From: JBHOQS01 sp042408875
GTDB taxonomy: Bacteria > Chloroflexota > UBA11872 > JBHOQS01
Assembly (NCBI GenBank): GCA_042408875.1
Contig: JBHOQS010000016.1
Coordinates: forward strand, 1 to 64,000
Direction: 5' to 3'
DNA length: 64,000 nt
Both the position numbers and the translations under genes were made by a program. Below the pieces are notes generated by a model. The model ran no database searches. It saw only the letters and a list, made by a program, of their open reading frames with translations, and was not told the DNA's origin. This document shows positions 16,465-25,048 of the stretch, piece after piece (the stretch's first letter is position 1; each line of letters begins with the position of its first letter).

Positions 16465-17835
16465 ATGGACGAGAGCGTCTGGTCGCTGGTGCTGCGGCTG
16501 GCCAGCGTCTTGATCCTGGTGCTGGCGAACGGCTTCTTCGTTGCCGCCGAGTTCGCCCTGGTCGCCGTCCGCCGCAGCCGCGTCGAGCAACTCGTCGCTG
16601 CAGGCCACCCGCTGGCGCGGGTCGTGCAGCGCGCCGTTGACCATCTGGACGCGTATCTGGCAGCCACGCAGCTCGGCATCACCATGGCCTCGATCGGCCT
16701 GGGCTGGATCGGCGAGCCGGCGCTGGCGGGACTGATCGAGCCGCTCTTTTCCTTCCTGCCCGGGGCGTGGGCGGTGGCCAGCGCGCACGCCCTGGCCACC
16801 GCCGTGGCCTTCGCCATCGTCACGGCGTTACATATCGTGCTCGGTGAGCTCGCCCCGAAGAGCCTGGCGATCCAGCGCTCGGAGCCGGTCGCGCTCGCCG
16901 TGGCGCCGCCCCTGGAGCTGTTCTACTTCCTCTTCCGCCCTGCCATCTCCTTCCTCAATGGCATGGGGAACCTCGTGCTACGCGTGTTCGGGCTCCAGCC
17001 GGCGCGGGGCGAAGAGATGGTGCACTCGCCTGAAGAACTCGAGCTGCTGATCTCTGAGAGCAAAAAGGCCGGTGTGCTCGAGCCCGAGGAAGAGGCGCTG
17101 CTGCATCGCGTCTTCGACTTCGCCGAGCTGAGCGCCCGCGAGCTCATGGTGCCGCGCACAGCCATGGTAGCGATCCCGATCAACGCGACGGCCGAGGAGG
17201 CGCTGCGCATCGCTGAAGAGTCCGGGCACACGCGCTTTCCAGTCTATGAGAAAGACACCGACCACATCGTGGGCATGGTGCACGTGAAGGATCTCTACCG
17301 GCTGGCGCGGCTGGCGCGGCCGTTCTCCTTGCGGGAGATCGTCCGCCCGGTGCTGTTCGTGCCGGAGACGGCACAGGCCATCGACGTGCTCCAGGAGATG
17401 AAGCGACGCCATACGCATCTGGCCGTGGTGATCGACGAGTACGGCGGGACGGCCGGCCTGATCACCCTGGCGGATCTGGTGGAGCCAATCGTGGGCGAGG
17501 TGCCCAGCGAATTCGAGCCGGCCGAGCGCCCCGATTTTGCGCCCCAGCCCGATGGCTCGGTGCTGATCGACGGCCTGGTGCTGACCCGCGAGGTGAACGA
17601 ACGGTTCGGCCTCGAGCTGGACGAAGAGCACTACGATACGATCGGCGGCTTCGTCTTCGGTGAGCTCGGGCGCAAGCCCGAGCCGGGCGATGCCGTCACA
17701 GTGCACGGGCGCAGCGGCACCTACCGACTGGTTGTCGAGGAGGTGGAAGGGCTGCGTGTGGCGCGGGTGCGGTTGTTGCCTGAGGAGGGGGCCGCGCGCC
17801 TGCTCCCTGAGAAACCTGAGGAAGCTGCCTCGTAG
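16465..17835 (+). CDS. CNNM/CorC-HlyC family membrane protein (DUF21-CBS-CorC_HlyC)
   Basis: Integral membrane protein of 456 residues. The DUF21 transmembrane domain covers residues 1-190 with helices at LASVLILVLANGFFVAAEFA, the ATQLGITMASIGLGWIGEPA segment and further hydrophobic stretches. A CBS pair follows at about 205-330 (LMVPRTAMVAIPINATAEE; VIDEYGGTAGLITLADLVE), then the CorC_HlyC cytoplasmic domain (350-440; DGLVLTREVNERFGLEL). Relatives export Mg2+ or related divalent cations, although the old label is hemolysin. The family's conserved Gly/Glu-rich signature segments are present. The start ATG 16465 lacks a strong ribosome binding site. Confidence 0.93.
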   Translation: MDESVWSLVLRLASVLILVLANGFFVAAEFALVAVRRSRVEQLVAAGHPLARVVQRAVDHLDAYLAATQLGITMASIGLGWIGEPALAGLIEPLFSFLPGAWAVASAHALATAVAFAIVTALHIVLGELAPKSLAIQRSEPVALAVAPPLELFYFLFRPAISFLNGMGNLVLRVFGLQPARGEEMVHSPEELELLISESKKAGVLEPEEEALLHRVFDFAELSARELMVPRTAMVAIPINATAEEALRIAEESGHTRFPVYEKDTDHIVGMVHVKDLYRLARLARPFSLREIVRPVLFVPETAQAIDVLQEMKRRHTHLAVVIDEYGGTAGLITLADLVEPIVGEVPSEFEPAERPDFAPQPDGSVLIDGLVLTREVNERFGLELDEEHYDTIGGFVFGELGRKPEPGDAVTVHGRSGTYRLVVEEVEGLRVARVRLLPEEGAARLLPEKPEEAAS

Positions 17836-17844
17836 GGCACGCGT

Positions 17845-18339
17845 TTATGCATCGTCCAGCCGCATAGCGTAGTGGATCTGTCGCACGACCTCACGGAAGC
17901 CCACGCTGGGATAGAGCCGCTGCCCCACTGCGTTAGGCTCAAGCGTCTCGATCTTGGCGAATCGCAGCCCTTGCTCACGGAAGAACGCCAGCGCTCGCTC
18001 CAGAAGCCGCCGGCCGATCCCGTGGCCGCGTAGCTCGCGGACCACGGCAAGATCAACGATGCGCCCTAGGCTCTTCCAGTGGGCCAGCTCGCAGGTGACG
18101 TAGCCGCACACCATTCCATCGACTTCGGCCACGAAGTGCCACTCGGGATGGGCTTCCAGGTCTGCCCGCACTGCCGCGCACTTGCGCTCCTGCCAGCGTG
18201 TGCCCATGTCTCCGAAGAGCTGGTCCAGATAGTAGTCGATGCTCACTCCGGCGAAGGCGTCCGCGGTGATCTCCAGCACGCGCGGGAGATCTTCAGGGCG
18301 GTACGGGCGGATGACAAGCTGTTCCGGGCCTTCTTCCAT
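17845..18339 (-). CDS. GNAT-family N-acetyltransferase
   Basis: A 164-residue acetyltransferase. The fold begins with VIRPYRPEDLPRVLEI, and the acetyl-CoA pyrophosphate loop RELRGHGIGRRLLERAL (motif A, R-x-x-G-x-G/A) is intact, followed by FAKIETLEPNAVGQRLYPSV and GFREV, the motif B end with the usual catalytic-region Tyr. The substrate (small molecule or protein N-terminus) cannot be deduced. It is convergent with the CNNM-type gene, with nine bases between stops. Confidence 0.9.
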   Translation of the reverse strand: MEEGPEQLVIRPYRPEDLPRVLEITADAFAGVSIDYYLDQLFGDMGTRWQERKCAAVRADLEAHPEWHFVAEVDGMVCGYVTCELAHWKSLGRIVDLAVVRELRGHGIGRRLLERALAFFREQGLRFAKIETLEPNAVGQRLYPSVGFREVVRQIHYAMRLDDA

Positions 18340-18625
18340 TGCTTACGTATGCCTGAGTTCCTGACGTTCACCCTGACCTCGGAGGCACACTCCGCTTGGC
18401 GTGCATTGTAGCACGGTGCGCTCTCGCGGGCTTGCTGGGCTTGAACTGGCTGGGCTACCATAGGGTTGGCAGGGGCATCATCGTTCGTGCACGTTGCAGA
18501 TCCATAGCTTCGTGTGGAAGGTGTCAGTTACAGCGGCTCAGGAGCACCGCTCTCGCAAGATAACACTACAGTAGCTGCGTATTGAGCCGCGTTGGTTGGG
18601 ATGTAGTCGGAAGGGGTGATGCGCT
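18340..18625. other. Intergenic spacer, divergent promoters expected
   Basis: This is a spacer between the GNAT gene (-) and the sugar-binding protein gene (+). It must hold promoters for both, but I see no convincing -35/-10 pair or palindrome. GGAAGGGG before 18626 is the ribosome binding site of the next gene. Confidence 0.5.
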
Positions 18626-19924
18626 ATGCAACACGAAGTAACTATGTCGCTTACTCGCCGGCAATTCGCTGGCTGGTTGCTCGGGAGCGCCACGGTAGGT
18701 CTAGCAGGAGCATGTTCCCCGGCACCTCGCCAGGCCCCGAAGGCAGAGCCACAGGCTGAGGGCGACGTGACTGCCTGGGTCTTCCCGCTCACCAGTGACG
18801 ACAAGGCGGCCTTCTGGGACATGCTCATGGCACGCTTTACGCAGGAAAACCCGCGGGTGAACCCGATCGTCGAAGTCTTGCCCTGGACCGGGCGCCTCGA
18901 AAAAATGCTGTCGGCTGTTGCTGCCGGCGTGCCGCCCGATATCGCCTACCTCAATCGCGACTTCGTGCCGCGCTTCGCGGACCAAGGCGCCATTGTTTCT
19001 TTGGACACAGTGCTTACCCCAGAGTTGCTGCGGGATTTCCGCAAAGAGGTCCTTGAGCAAAACCGTTACCGAGGGAAGCTCTTTAACTCTCCAATTCTGC
19101 TCTCGCTCTACATTCCGTTTCATAACATCGACCTGGCAATACAAGCCGGTCTGGATCCCAACCGGCTGCCCGTGACCTGGCAAGAGTTCGAGGAGTGGGC
19201 GGCGAAGATGACCCGCCCCGGTGAGCAGTGGGGCATCGCTCATTCGTGGAGCAGTGAGACGGCTACTGGCACTATGTACATCTGGATCTGGCAGGCCGGT
19301 GGCAAGCTCATCGAGGAGCCGGACGGAAAGAAGGCGCTGTTTAACACACCTGAAGGGGTAGAGGCGCTGGAGTACGTGAAGCGCCTGTTCGACCGCGGCT
19401 ACATCCCGGAGGAGAACAAGGAGGGGAAGGGACCGGGCTTCGGCACCGGGAAGATCGGCATCCTGTGGTGGGGCAGCAATCCTACGCCTGCCTCTTTGCA
19501 GAGGGATGCGCCGACTCTTCGGTTTAAAGTCGGCAACGTGCCACAGGGACGCAAGCGGGCCACGTACGGGACGCTGGCCGGCTACGCGCTCTTTGCGCAG
19601 GCGCCGAACCGTCGTGCTGCCGAACAGTGGATCCGCTTTATGGCCAGGGCGGAGAACGCTGCTGACCTCCTGAAGCCTACCGGCTACATGCCGCCCATGG
19701 CCTCGCTGAAGGCCGAGCAGCTCTGGCCGGGCGATGAGCACCGGGCTAAGATGTTGCAGGAGATGCAGTATGTCAACCTGGACCCGCAGCATCCGTTCTC
19801 GCGCGACATGAGCCGGATCCTGGCTGAGGAAGGGCAGCTCGCGCTGTTAGACAAGAAGCCAGTCAAGCAGGCCCTGGCAGATGCAGCGAAGCGGCTGGAG
19901 GACACCATCGCTCGAGGCTCGTGA
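18626..19924 (+). CDS. ABC-type sugar-binding lipoprotein
   Basis: Family-1 extracellular solute-binding protein (432 residues). A Tat motif LTRRQF (residues 9-14), a hydrophobic core and a lipobox LAGAC with Cys30 predict Tat-exported lipoprotein. Typical segments are FTQENPRVNPIVEVLPWTG, VAAGVPPDIAYLNRDFVPRF, and WQEFEEWAAKMTRPG. The stop codon overlaps the start of a zinc dehydrogenase gene (TGATG), so the two are translated together and the dehydrogenase probably acts on the imported polyol or sugar. Again there is no permease or ATPase nearby. ATG 18644 (MSLTRRQF) is a possible shorter start. Confidence 0.9.
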   Translation: MQHEVTMSLTRRQFAGWLLGSATVGLAGACSPAPRQAPKAEPQAEGDVTAWVFPLTSDDKAAFWDMLMARFTQENPRVNPIVEVLPWTGRLEKMLSAVAAGVPPDIAYLNRDFVPRFADQGAIVSLDTVLTPELLRDFRKEVLEQNRYRGKLFNSPILLSLYIPFHNIDLAIQAGLDPNRLPVTWQEFEEWAAKMTRPGEQWGIAHSWSSETATGTMYIWIWQAGGKLIEEPDGKKALFNTPEGVEALEYVKRLFDRGYIPEENKEGKGPGFGTGKIGILWWGSNPTPASLQRDAPTLRFKVGNVPQGRKRATYGTLAGYALFAQAPNRRAAEQWIRFMARAENAADLLKPTGYMPPMASLKAEQLWPGDEHRAKMLQEMQYVNLDPQHPFSRDMSRILAEEGQLALLDKKPVKQALADAAKRLEDTIARGS

Positions 19925-20871
19925 TGCGCGCCGCTGTCCTGGAGGCGCCCGGGCGCGTGGCGCTGCACGATGTCGAACCGCCCGAGCCCGGACCGAATGA
20001 TCTCCTCGTTGCTGTGGAGGTCTGCGGTGTATGCAGCAGCGAGGTCGATCTGTACCTGGGGCACAACCCGTGGGCTTCTTTTCCGATGCGTCTCGGCCAC
20101 GAGGTCGCTGGCCGGGTGCTCGCGGCCGGCGCCAATGCAGGACACCACTGGATTGGCCAGCGCGTTGCCGCTGTGACCGCGCAGGGAGGCTGTGCCCAGC
20201 AGGTAGTCGTCCCGGCCAGCGGCTGTGTCTTGCTCCCGGACGACCGGGCGCCGGAGCAGGCACTGTTGGAGCCCCTCTCCTGCGCAGTAAGTAGCTACGC
20301 GGCCATCGCTCCACCTCCTGGAGAAGGCATTATGGTGCTCGGCTGTGGCTTCATGGGCTTGCTGCTGATCCAGTTGCTCAGCCGGCTGGCCGCTCCGCGC
20401 TGGCTGCTGGCCGTGGCCCGCTCCGAGCACAGCCTGGTCAGGGCCGTGTGGTTTGGTGCCACGGCCGCCTACACCCTCGACCAGGTCCACCAGCGAGTCG
20501 CCGAGTTGTCTAGCGAGTCCGGCGCGGACATCACGGTCGAGGCTACGGGAGCGGAGCAGCCGCTGGCCTGGGCTGCCTCGCTCACGCGCCAGGAGGGCAC
20601 GCTGGCCATCGTAGGGTACCATCAGGGCGCAGGGCGCCGGGTACCTGTGCATGGGTGGAACTGGAAGGCACTGCGGCTTGTCAACTGCCACGTGCGTCAT
20701 CCCGTGCGCACCATGGATGGCGCCCAGGGTGCGCTGCACCTGCTCCGGGCGGGGGTGCTGGTCAGCGGTGCGTTGATCAGCCACTGCTTCGCACTTGACG
20801 AGGCTCCGCGTGCCTTTGCCGTAGCAGCGGAGCGGCCACCGGATTTCGTCAAGGCCGTGATCCAGCCGTAG
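19924..20871 (+). CDS. Short zinc-type medium-chain dehydrogenase
   Basis: An MDR-superfamily polyol/alcohol/threonine-dehydrogenase-like enzyme of 315 residues. Catalytic-zinc ligands are visible: Cys37 in CGVCSSEV, His59-Glu60 in RLGHEVAG, and Glu116 in LLEPLSC. The NAD(P)-binding motif is GCGFMG (140-145). The loop that normally bears the four Cys of the structural zinc is missing: sequence passes directly from GQRVAAV to QGGCAQQVVVP, which explains the shorter length. The start ATG at 19924 shares its A with the upstream stop codon. The substrate is unknown and is probably the sugar alcohol captured by the upstream binding protein. Confidence 0.9.
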   Translation: MRAAVLEAPGRVALHDVEPPEPGPNDLLVAVEVCGVCSSEVDLYLGHNPWASFPMRLGHEVAGRVLAAGANAGHHWIGQRVAAVTAQGGCAQQVVVPASGCVLLPDDRAPEQALLEPLSCAVSSYAAIAPPPGEGIMVLGCGFMGLLLIQLLSRLAAPRWLLAVARSEHSLVRAVWFGATAAYTLDQVHQRVAELSSESGADITVEATGAEQPLAWAASLTRQEGTLAIVGYHQGAGRRVPVHGWNWKALRLVNCHVRHPVRTMDGAQGALHLLRAGVLVSGALISHCFALDEAPRAFAVAAERPPDFVKAVIQP

Positions 20872-20901
20872 GCGCCCGTCGCGCGCCCGCACACCCATTA
20901 T

Positions 20902-20923
20902 GCTTGTGCGACATTGCACAAGC
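20902..20923 (+). terminator. Hairpin downstream of dehydrogenase gene
   Basis: GCTTGTGC and GCACAAGC form a perfect 8-bp stem with a six-base loop, 30 bases after the dehydrogenase stop. No T-run follows, so terminator function is uncertain; it could also be an operator palindrome for the next gene. Confidence 0.4.
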
Positions 20924-21035
20924 GCGCTCGACGCGGTAATCTGCCAGGACGTAGGCTCCCGAGTTCTCACGCCAGCGCGGGAGAATGCCAGCGTAGTGCA
21001 CTCACGATATCAGGCAGGCAGCAGGCAGAGCTGAT

Positions 21036-21545
21036 ATGAACACGGGTACAATCGTGGTCGCGGCGCAGGACCAGGAAGTTGAAGTAGCCGTAACGGTTGG
21101 TGCCGTCGTCCACCTGACGGTGCACGTGCAAACCGGTGTGGCGCCTCACTTCTGCGATATCACGGATACGGTGGCGGCGTGCGTGCGGGCCGCTGGCACC
21201 CGCACCGGGCTGCTGACCGTGTTCTGCCGGCACACCACGGCTGGCCTGTGCATCAACGAGCACGAGCCGCTGCTCGTGCAGGACATGGCCGAGTTCCTCA
21301 CGCGCCTGGCGCCGCCTGGCCGGGGGTACCGGCATGATGATTTCAGTGTGCGCACTGTGAACATGAACCCCGATGAGCGCCCCAACGCGCACGCGCATTG
21401 CCAGCAGCTCCTTTTGAACAGTAGCGAAAGCATCCCCGTGGCGAACGGCGCGCTCGTGCTGGGCCGCTGGCAACGCCTCTTCATCGTGGAGCTCGACTGC
21501 CCTAGGCTGCGTGAGCTCTCGGTCTGTATCATCGGGAGCGTGTAG
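21036..21545 (+). CDS. YjbQ/UPF0047 family protein
   Basis: A 169-residue trimeric-type protein of the YjbQ (secondary thiamine-phosphate synthase) family. The signature CRHTTAGLCINEHEP (residues 64-78) and the second block MNPDERPNAHAHCQQLL, SESIPVANGALVLGRWQRL and FIVELDCPR are well preserved. The family's His and Glu cluster binds a metal, and some members replace thiamine-phosphate synthase at low efficiency; physiological function is unsettled. The N-terminal 18 residues are slightly longer than usual. No thiamine gene is nearby. Confidence 0.9.
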   Translation: MNTGTIVVAAQDQEVEVAVTVGAVVHLTVHVQTGVAPHFCDITDTVAACVRAAGTRTGLLTVFCRHTTAGLCINEHEPLLVQDMAEFLTRLAPPGRGYRHDDFSVRTVNMNPDERPNAHAHCQQLLLNSSESIPVANGALVLGRWQRLFIVELDCPRLRELSVCIIGSV

Positions 21546-21654
21546 CCTGGCGCAGAGCAGCGCCACGGCTCAGGGAGCGGCCCCATCGCTGGGATCGACA
21601 GCTTCGGGTACTTGGTACCCGGATGATGTACTCGCTCGATGTACTCGATGGGTA

Positions 21655-21722
21655 ATGTAGCAATAGTAGTATAGTAAAATTAAATAGCATATAGTAAGTA
21701 TATAAAATAATAGTAATAAACG
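21655..21722. repeat. AT-rich iterated island (ATAGTA type)
   Basis: The stretch is made of ATAGTA/AATAGTA/ATAGTAAG units in the convergent spacer between the YjbQ-type gene and the thioesterase gene, just beyond the latter's stop. The flanking sequence TGATGTACTCGCTCGATGTACTCG also repeats GATGTACTCG. Confidence 0.7.
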
Positions 21723-21732
21723 AGACGTAGCG

Positions 21733-22191
21733 CTATTCGTGGCGAGGCGGGAGCTCGACGACGGGCAGGTGCTGGAGCAGGCGCCAGTGCACGCCCTCGC
21801 GGGCGAGGTGGATCGGACGCCCGCTGGCATCGAGGAAGCAGTGCACTGTCTCAGCCTCGGCCAGCGGCGCAGACTGACCGTCGCAGAAGAGAGTATAGAT
21901 AAAGCGGACGCGGGCCCGCGTCCGCTCGGCCAGCCCGCAGCGCACGTGTACCAGATCATCAAAGCGCGCCGGCGCCAGGTAGCGAATGCGGAGCTCCACG
22001 ACTGGCATGCGCAGGCCGGCGCGCTCGAGGTCGGCATAGCTCACGCCGTGGTGGCGCAGCCACTCGACCCGCGCGCTCTCCAACCACGGCAGGAAGCTGG
22101 CGTGGTGCGCTACGCCCATGGCGTCGGTCTCAGCGTAGCGCACGCGCAGTGACGTCAGGTGGTAGCCTCTGTGTGCTTCGGTCGGCCGCAT
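21733..22191 (-). CDS. Acyl-CoA thioesterase, YbgC/4HBT hotdog family
   Basis: Single hot-dog domain protein of 152 residues. The catalytic segment RYAETDAMGVAHHASFLPWL has Asp23 in the position used by 4-hydroxybenzoyl-CoA thioesterase and YbgC; the following helix SARVEWLRHHGVSYADLE and strand VVELRIRYLAPARFDD are typical. Role: hydrolysis of short or medium acyl-CoA. ATG 22191 is the only ATG that gives a family-like N-terminus; a GTG at 22209 would add six residues. Confidence 0.9.
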   Translation of the reverse strand: MRPTEAHRGYHLTSLRVRYAETDAMGVAHHASFLPWLESARVEWLRHHGVSYADLERAGLRMPVVELRIRYLAPARFDDLVHVRCGLAERTRARVRFIYTLFCDGQSAPLAEAETVHCFLDASGRPIHLAREGVHWRLLQHLPVVELPPRHE

Positions 22192-22219
22192 ACGTGCACA
22201 TTCTAGCACAGCACGCCGG

Positions 22220-22882
22220 TTAGCTAGGCAACTGCACGCGACCGAAGCCCTCCCGCAGCGCCAGGATCGCCGCTTCGGTGCGGCTGCCTACGTGGAGCTT
22301 CTGAAAGATAATGGTCAGGTAGTTCTTGACCGTCTTTTCGGATAGGCCAAGCTGCGCGGCGATACGCTTATTACTATCCCCGCGGGCGACCAGCGTCAGG
22401 ATCTGGCCCTCGCGCTCGGTCAGGCCAAGGCGCCGCGCCGGGCTGACCTGAGAGGCTAGGCGGGCGAACTCGTTCAGCACCTTCGCCGCCACGGCGGGCT
22501 CTACAATCGCCTCCCCCTTGTTGGCGCTGCGGATCGCCCGTACGAGCTCTTCGGCGTCGGCATCCTTCAGCAGGTAGCCGGTCGCCCCGGCCTTGATCGC
22601 CTCAAAGACGGTCTCCTCCTGGTGATACATGCTCAGCATGATCACGCGAGTCCGGCTAGAGGTGCTCACGATCTGGCGGGCTGCTTCAACGCCGTTCATC
22701 CCCGGCATGTGGACGTCCATAATGACGATGTCGGGCTTGAGCCGCAACGCTGCGGCCACAGCTTCTGCCCCTGTGCTCGCCTCACCGATAACCTGGATAT
22801 CCGGCTCGAGCTCGAGCAACTGGCGCAGCCCCTGGCGGAACATCGTATGATCATCGGCCAAGAGCACGGCGGTTTTTCCCAT
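22220..22882 (-). CDS. NarL-family response regulator, partner of the GAF kinase
   Basis: The receiver domain has ADDH (residues 9-12), phospho-acceptor Asp56 in IMDVHMPG, and the LSMYHQEE...LLKDA switch. The LuxR-type HTH follows with LTEREGQILTLVARGDSNKR and GLSEKTVKNYLTIIFQKLHV. ATG 22882 follows GAGAGG by nine bases and begins MGKTAVLLADDH; a GTG at 22906 is an unlikely longer start. The gene lies about 160 bases downstream of the sensor kinase on the same strand, so the two form a classical two-component pair. Confidence 0.94.
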   Translation of the reverse strand: MGKTAVLLADDHTMFRQGLRQLLELEPDIQVIGEASTGAEAVAAALRLKPDIVIMDVHMPGMNGVEAARQIVSTSSRTRVIMLSMYHQEETVFEAIKAGATGYLLKDADAEELVRAIRSANKGEAIVEPAVAAKVLNEFARLASQVSPARRLGLTEREGQILTLVARGDSNKRIAAQLGLSEKTVKNYLTIIFQKLHVGSRTEAAILALREGFGRVQLPS

Positions 22883-23043
22883 CGCGAACAGCCTCTCATC
22901 CTGCACGTGTGATGCGTGGCGCCACGCCTTCGTTAACCGTCTAACCGGTATATTCGGCAGGAAGAGCCGGACACTTTAATCGAGGCTCTGAGGAGTGGCT
23001 GACCGGTGTGCAGTCCAGCAGGTCATCGAGTACGGCGGGCCAC

Positions 23044-24915
23044 TTAGGGGGACGGATGCAGTGGCACCGCGGCGGTGATGGTTGTGCCCTGGCCTGGCGC
23101 GCTGATGATCTCCAGGGTACCGCCGGCTGCCTCGATTCGTTCGCGCATGCCGCCCAGGCCGACGCGACCGCGCTGGCGGCTGCGGGCCAGCGCTTCTGCC
23201 ACGTCAAAGCCGCAGCCGTCATCCCGCACCGTCAGGCGTACGTGTGCCCCCTCGCGCACCAGCTCGACGTGCGCGTGCTGGGCACGGGCGTGCTTGCGCA
23301 CGTTGGTCAGCATCTCCTGCACCATGCGGTAAAACATCGTTTCGAGCTTCGGGGGCAGGCCTTCGATCCCGGAGATGGTGAGCGTGACGTCAAGCGGCGT
23401 ATTGAAGTAATAGTGCTCGACGTACTCGCGCACCGCCTGCTCGAGGCCGCGTTCTTGCAGCTTGATCGGCCGCAGGTCGAGGATCAGGTACCGCAGCTCC
23501 CGCAGGTCCTCGCGCAGGCCTTCGCGCAGCGCGAGCAGTTCGCGGGCCAGCTGGAGCGGGTCTTTATTCAGGAGCTTCAGGCAGATCTCGATCTTGAGCA
23601 GCTTTAGCGCCAGTGACTGGCATACGCCGTCGTGCGCCTCACGGGCGATGCGGTTGCGTTCATCGGCAATGGCCAGCTCTTCAGACCAGAGATAGAGCTG
23701 CGCGTTGCGCAGCAGCAGCGCTGCCTGGTTGGCCACTGTGCCGAGGAGCCACAGGTCGGTCTGCGACGGCCCGCGTTGGGAAGTGAAGTAGAGCTCCAGA
23801 ACGCCCTCGACGCGGCGATCGAGCAAGAGCGGCGTTGCTAGCATCGAGCCGAGATCCCTGGCCAGCCCGGCGGCATCGGGGGAGGTGTTCTCGGCGAGCA
23901 GCGCCGGCACATCCCGCTCGAGGCGCGGCGCGCGCGTGCGGGCGACCTCTTCCGCCAGAGTCCGGCCCACCGCAGCCGCGATCCGCTCATCGCCATGGGC
24001 CAGGTGCAGCGGGATATCGTTCTCCCCGTCCCACTCGGCAGGTCCAGGCTCCGGCGGCGCCTCCTCTGGGTCCGCATCGCGCAAGAACAAGAGCCCGCCC
24101 GCGGCGCCCAGCAGTGACACAGCGCCATCGACGATGGCTGCGGCCTGGCGTTGGAGGCTCGTCTGGGCAGACATCGCCTGGCCTACATGATAGAGCGAAA
24201 TCGACTCCCGAATGCGCTCCCGCTCCAGGCGCAGGCCGATGAGCGCCACGTTGGCCAGTGTCTCGAAGAAGAGCGTGGCGCCCGGTCCAAGTTCCGGCCG
24301 CGCGGCGAAGTAGGTGTCGAGCGTGCCAATGGCATTGCCGGACGGCAGGATCAGCGGATGCGACAGGCACGCTGTCAGTCCGGCGCGGCGGGCGAGCCGC
24401 GCCAGCATGGAGGGCTCCTCAGCGGCCAGGTCGGCCGCGAAGATCACGCGGCCATCGCGGACAGCGCGGCCGGCCGGCCCTTCCCCGGGGCGTAGACGAA
24501 AGGCCTGCACAAAGCCGGCCGGCAGGCCGTGGCTGCGGTTGATGGTGAGCACGTCGTCTGTCGCCTGCTCAGACTCCTCGGCTAAGCCGGTCGCGGCGAG
24601 CCAGGCAGCCTCATTCAGCACAGTCACGGCGCAGGCCTGGGCGCCGAGCACTTCGATCGGCAGCCAGCACACCTGGTCGAGCAGCTCGCCGAGGTCGGCA
24701 CTGCGGGCCAGTCGTCCGGTCAGCGCACGCACGGCATCGAGCGCCTGGACCTGCCGCTCGAGCTCGGCGGCACGCCGCCGCTCAAGCTGATAGAGCTGCT
24801 GCAAGTCGCGCGCATACGCCTGAGCTTGCTCCAGGATCGCGGTTGCCAGATCCCAGGTCGCCGCCATGTCCGCCGGTTCGGCGACCTGGCCCTCGGCTGT
24901 CCTCCGGTCGTTCAC
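23044..24915 (-). CDS. GAF-domain sensor histidine kinase, NarX/DesK type
   Basis: A 623-residue soluble sensor kinase. A helical N-terminal coil (30-60, ARDLQQLYQLERRRAAELER) precedes two GAF-like sensory domains (about 65-230 and 250-405). The HisKA_3 phospho-acceptor region is NRIAREAHDGVCQSLALKLL with His428 (the usual Glu-Leu before His is Glu-Ala). The HATPase domain contains MLTNVRKHA (Asn538), the G1 box DDGCGF and the G2 segment GLGGMRERIEAAGG. There are no membrane helices, so the input is cytosolic: gas, redox or small ligand. It is transcribed just before the NarL regulator. Confidence 0.94.
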   Translation of the reverse strand: MNDRRTAEGQVAEPADMAATWDLATAILEQAQAYARDLQQLYQLERRRAAELERQVQALDAVRALTGRLARSADLGELLDQVCWLPIEVLGAQACAVTVLNEAAWLAATGLAEESEQATDDVLTINRSHGLPAGFVQAFRLRPGEGPAGRAVRDGRVIFAADLAAEEPSMLARLARRAGLTACLSHPLILPSGNAIGTLDTYFAARPELGPGATLFFETLANVALIGLRLERERIRESISLYHVGQAMSAQTSLQRQAAAIVDGAVSLLGAAGGLLFLRDADPEEAPPEPGPAEWDGENDIPLHLAHGDERIAAAVGRTLAEEVARTRAPRLERDVPALLAENTSPDAAGLARDLGSMLATPLLLDRRVEGVLELYFTSQRGPSQTDLWLLGTVANQAALLLRNAQLYLWSEELAIADERNRIAREAHDGVCQSLALKLLKIEICLKLLNKDPLQLARELLALREGLREDLRELRYLILDLRPIKLQERGLEQAVREYVEHYYFNTPLDVTLTISGIEGLPPKLETMFYRMVQEMLTNVRKHARAQHAHVELVREGAHVRLTVRDDGCGFDVAEALARSRQRGRVGLGGMRERIEAAGGTLEIISAPGQGTTITAAVPLHPSP

Positions 24916-24929
24916 CTCGCGCCTCCGAT

Positions 24930-24964
24930 GCAGGCTGCGCCGGCACAGCGCCGGCGCAGCCTGC
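24930..24964. terminator. Strong 15-bp intergenic hairpin
   Basis: GCAGGCTGCGCCGGC (24930-24944) is a perfect inverted repeat of 24950-24964 around a five-base loop. It lies between the cupin stop and the kinase start, both on the - strand. It has no T-tract in either direction. Plausible roles are processing or termination between the two genes or a REP-like element. Confidence 0.5.
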
Positions 24965-25048
24965 GTAGATCATACCAGCACCGGCCGCGCGCACCTGGCC
25001 GGTGGGACCTTCGGACTACACCAGCGGTACTTCAGCACTCGGTAGCTG

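Noticed and set aside
18701..20970. Two long - strand open frames antisense to the binding-protein and dehydrogenase genes
   Set aside because: High GC keeps antisense frames open; the + strand genes have family motifs, signal sequences and coupled starts, the antisense frames have none.
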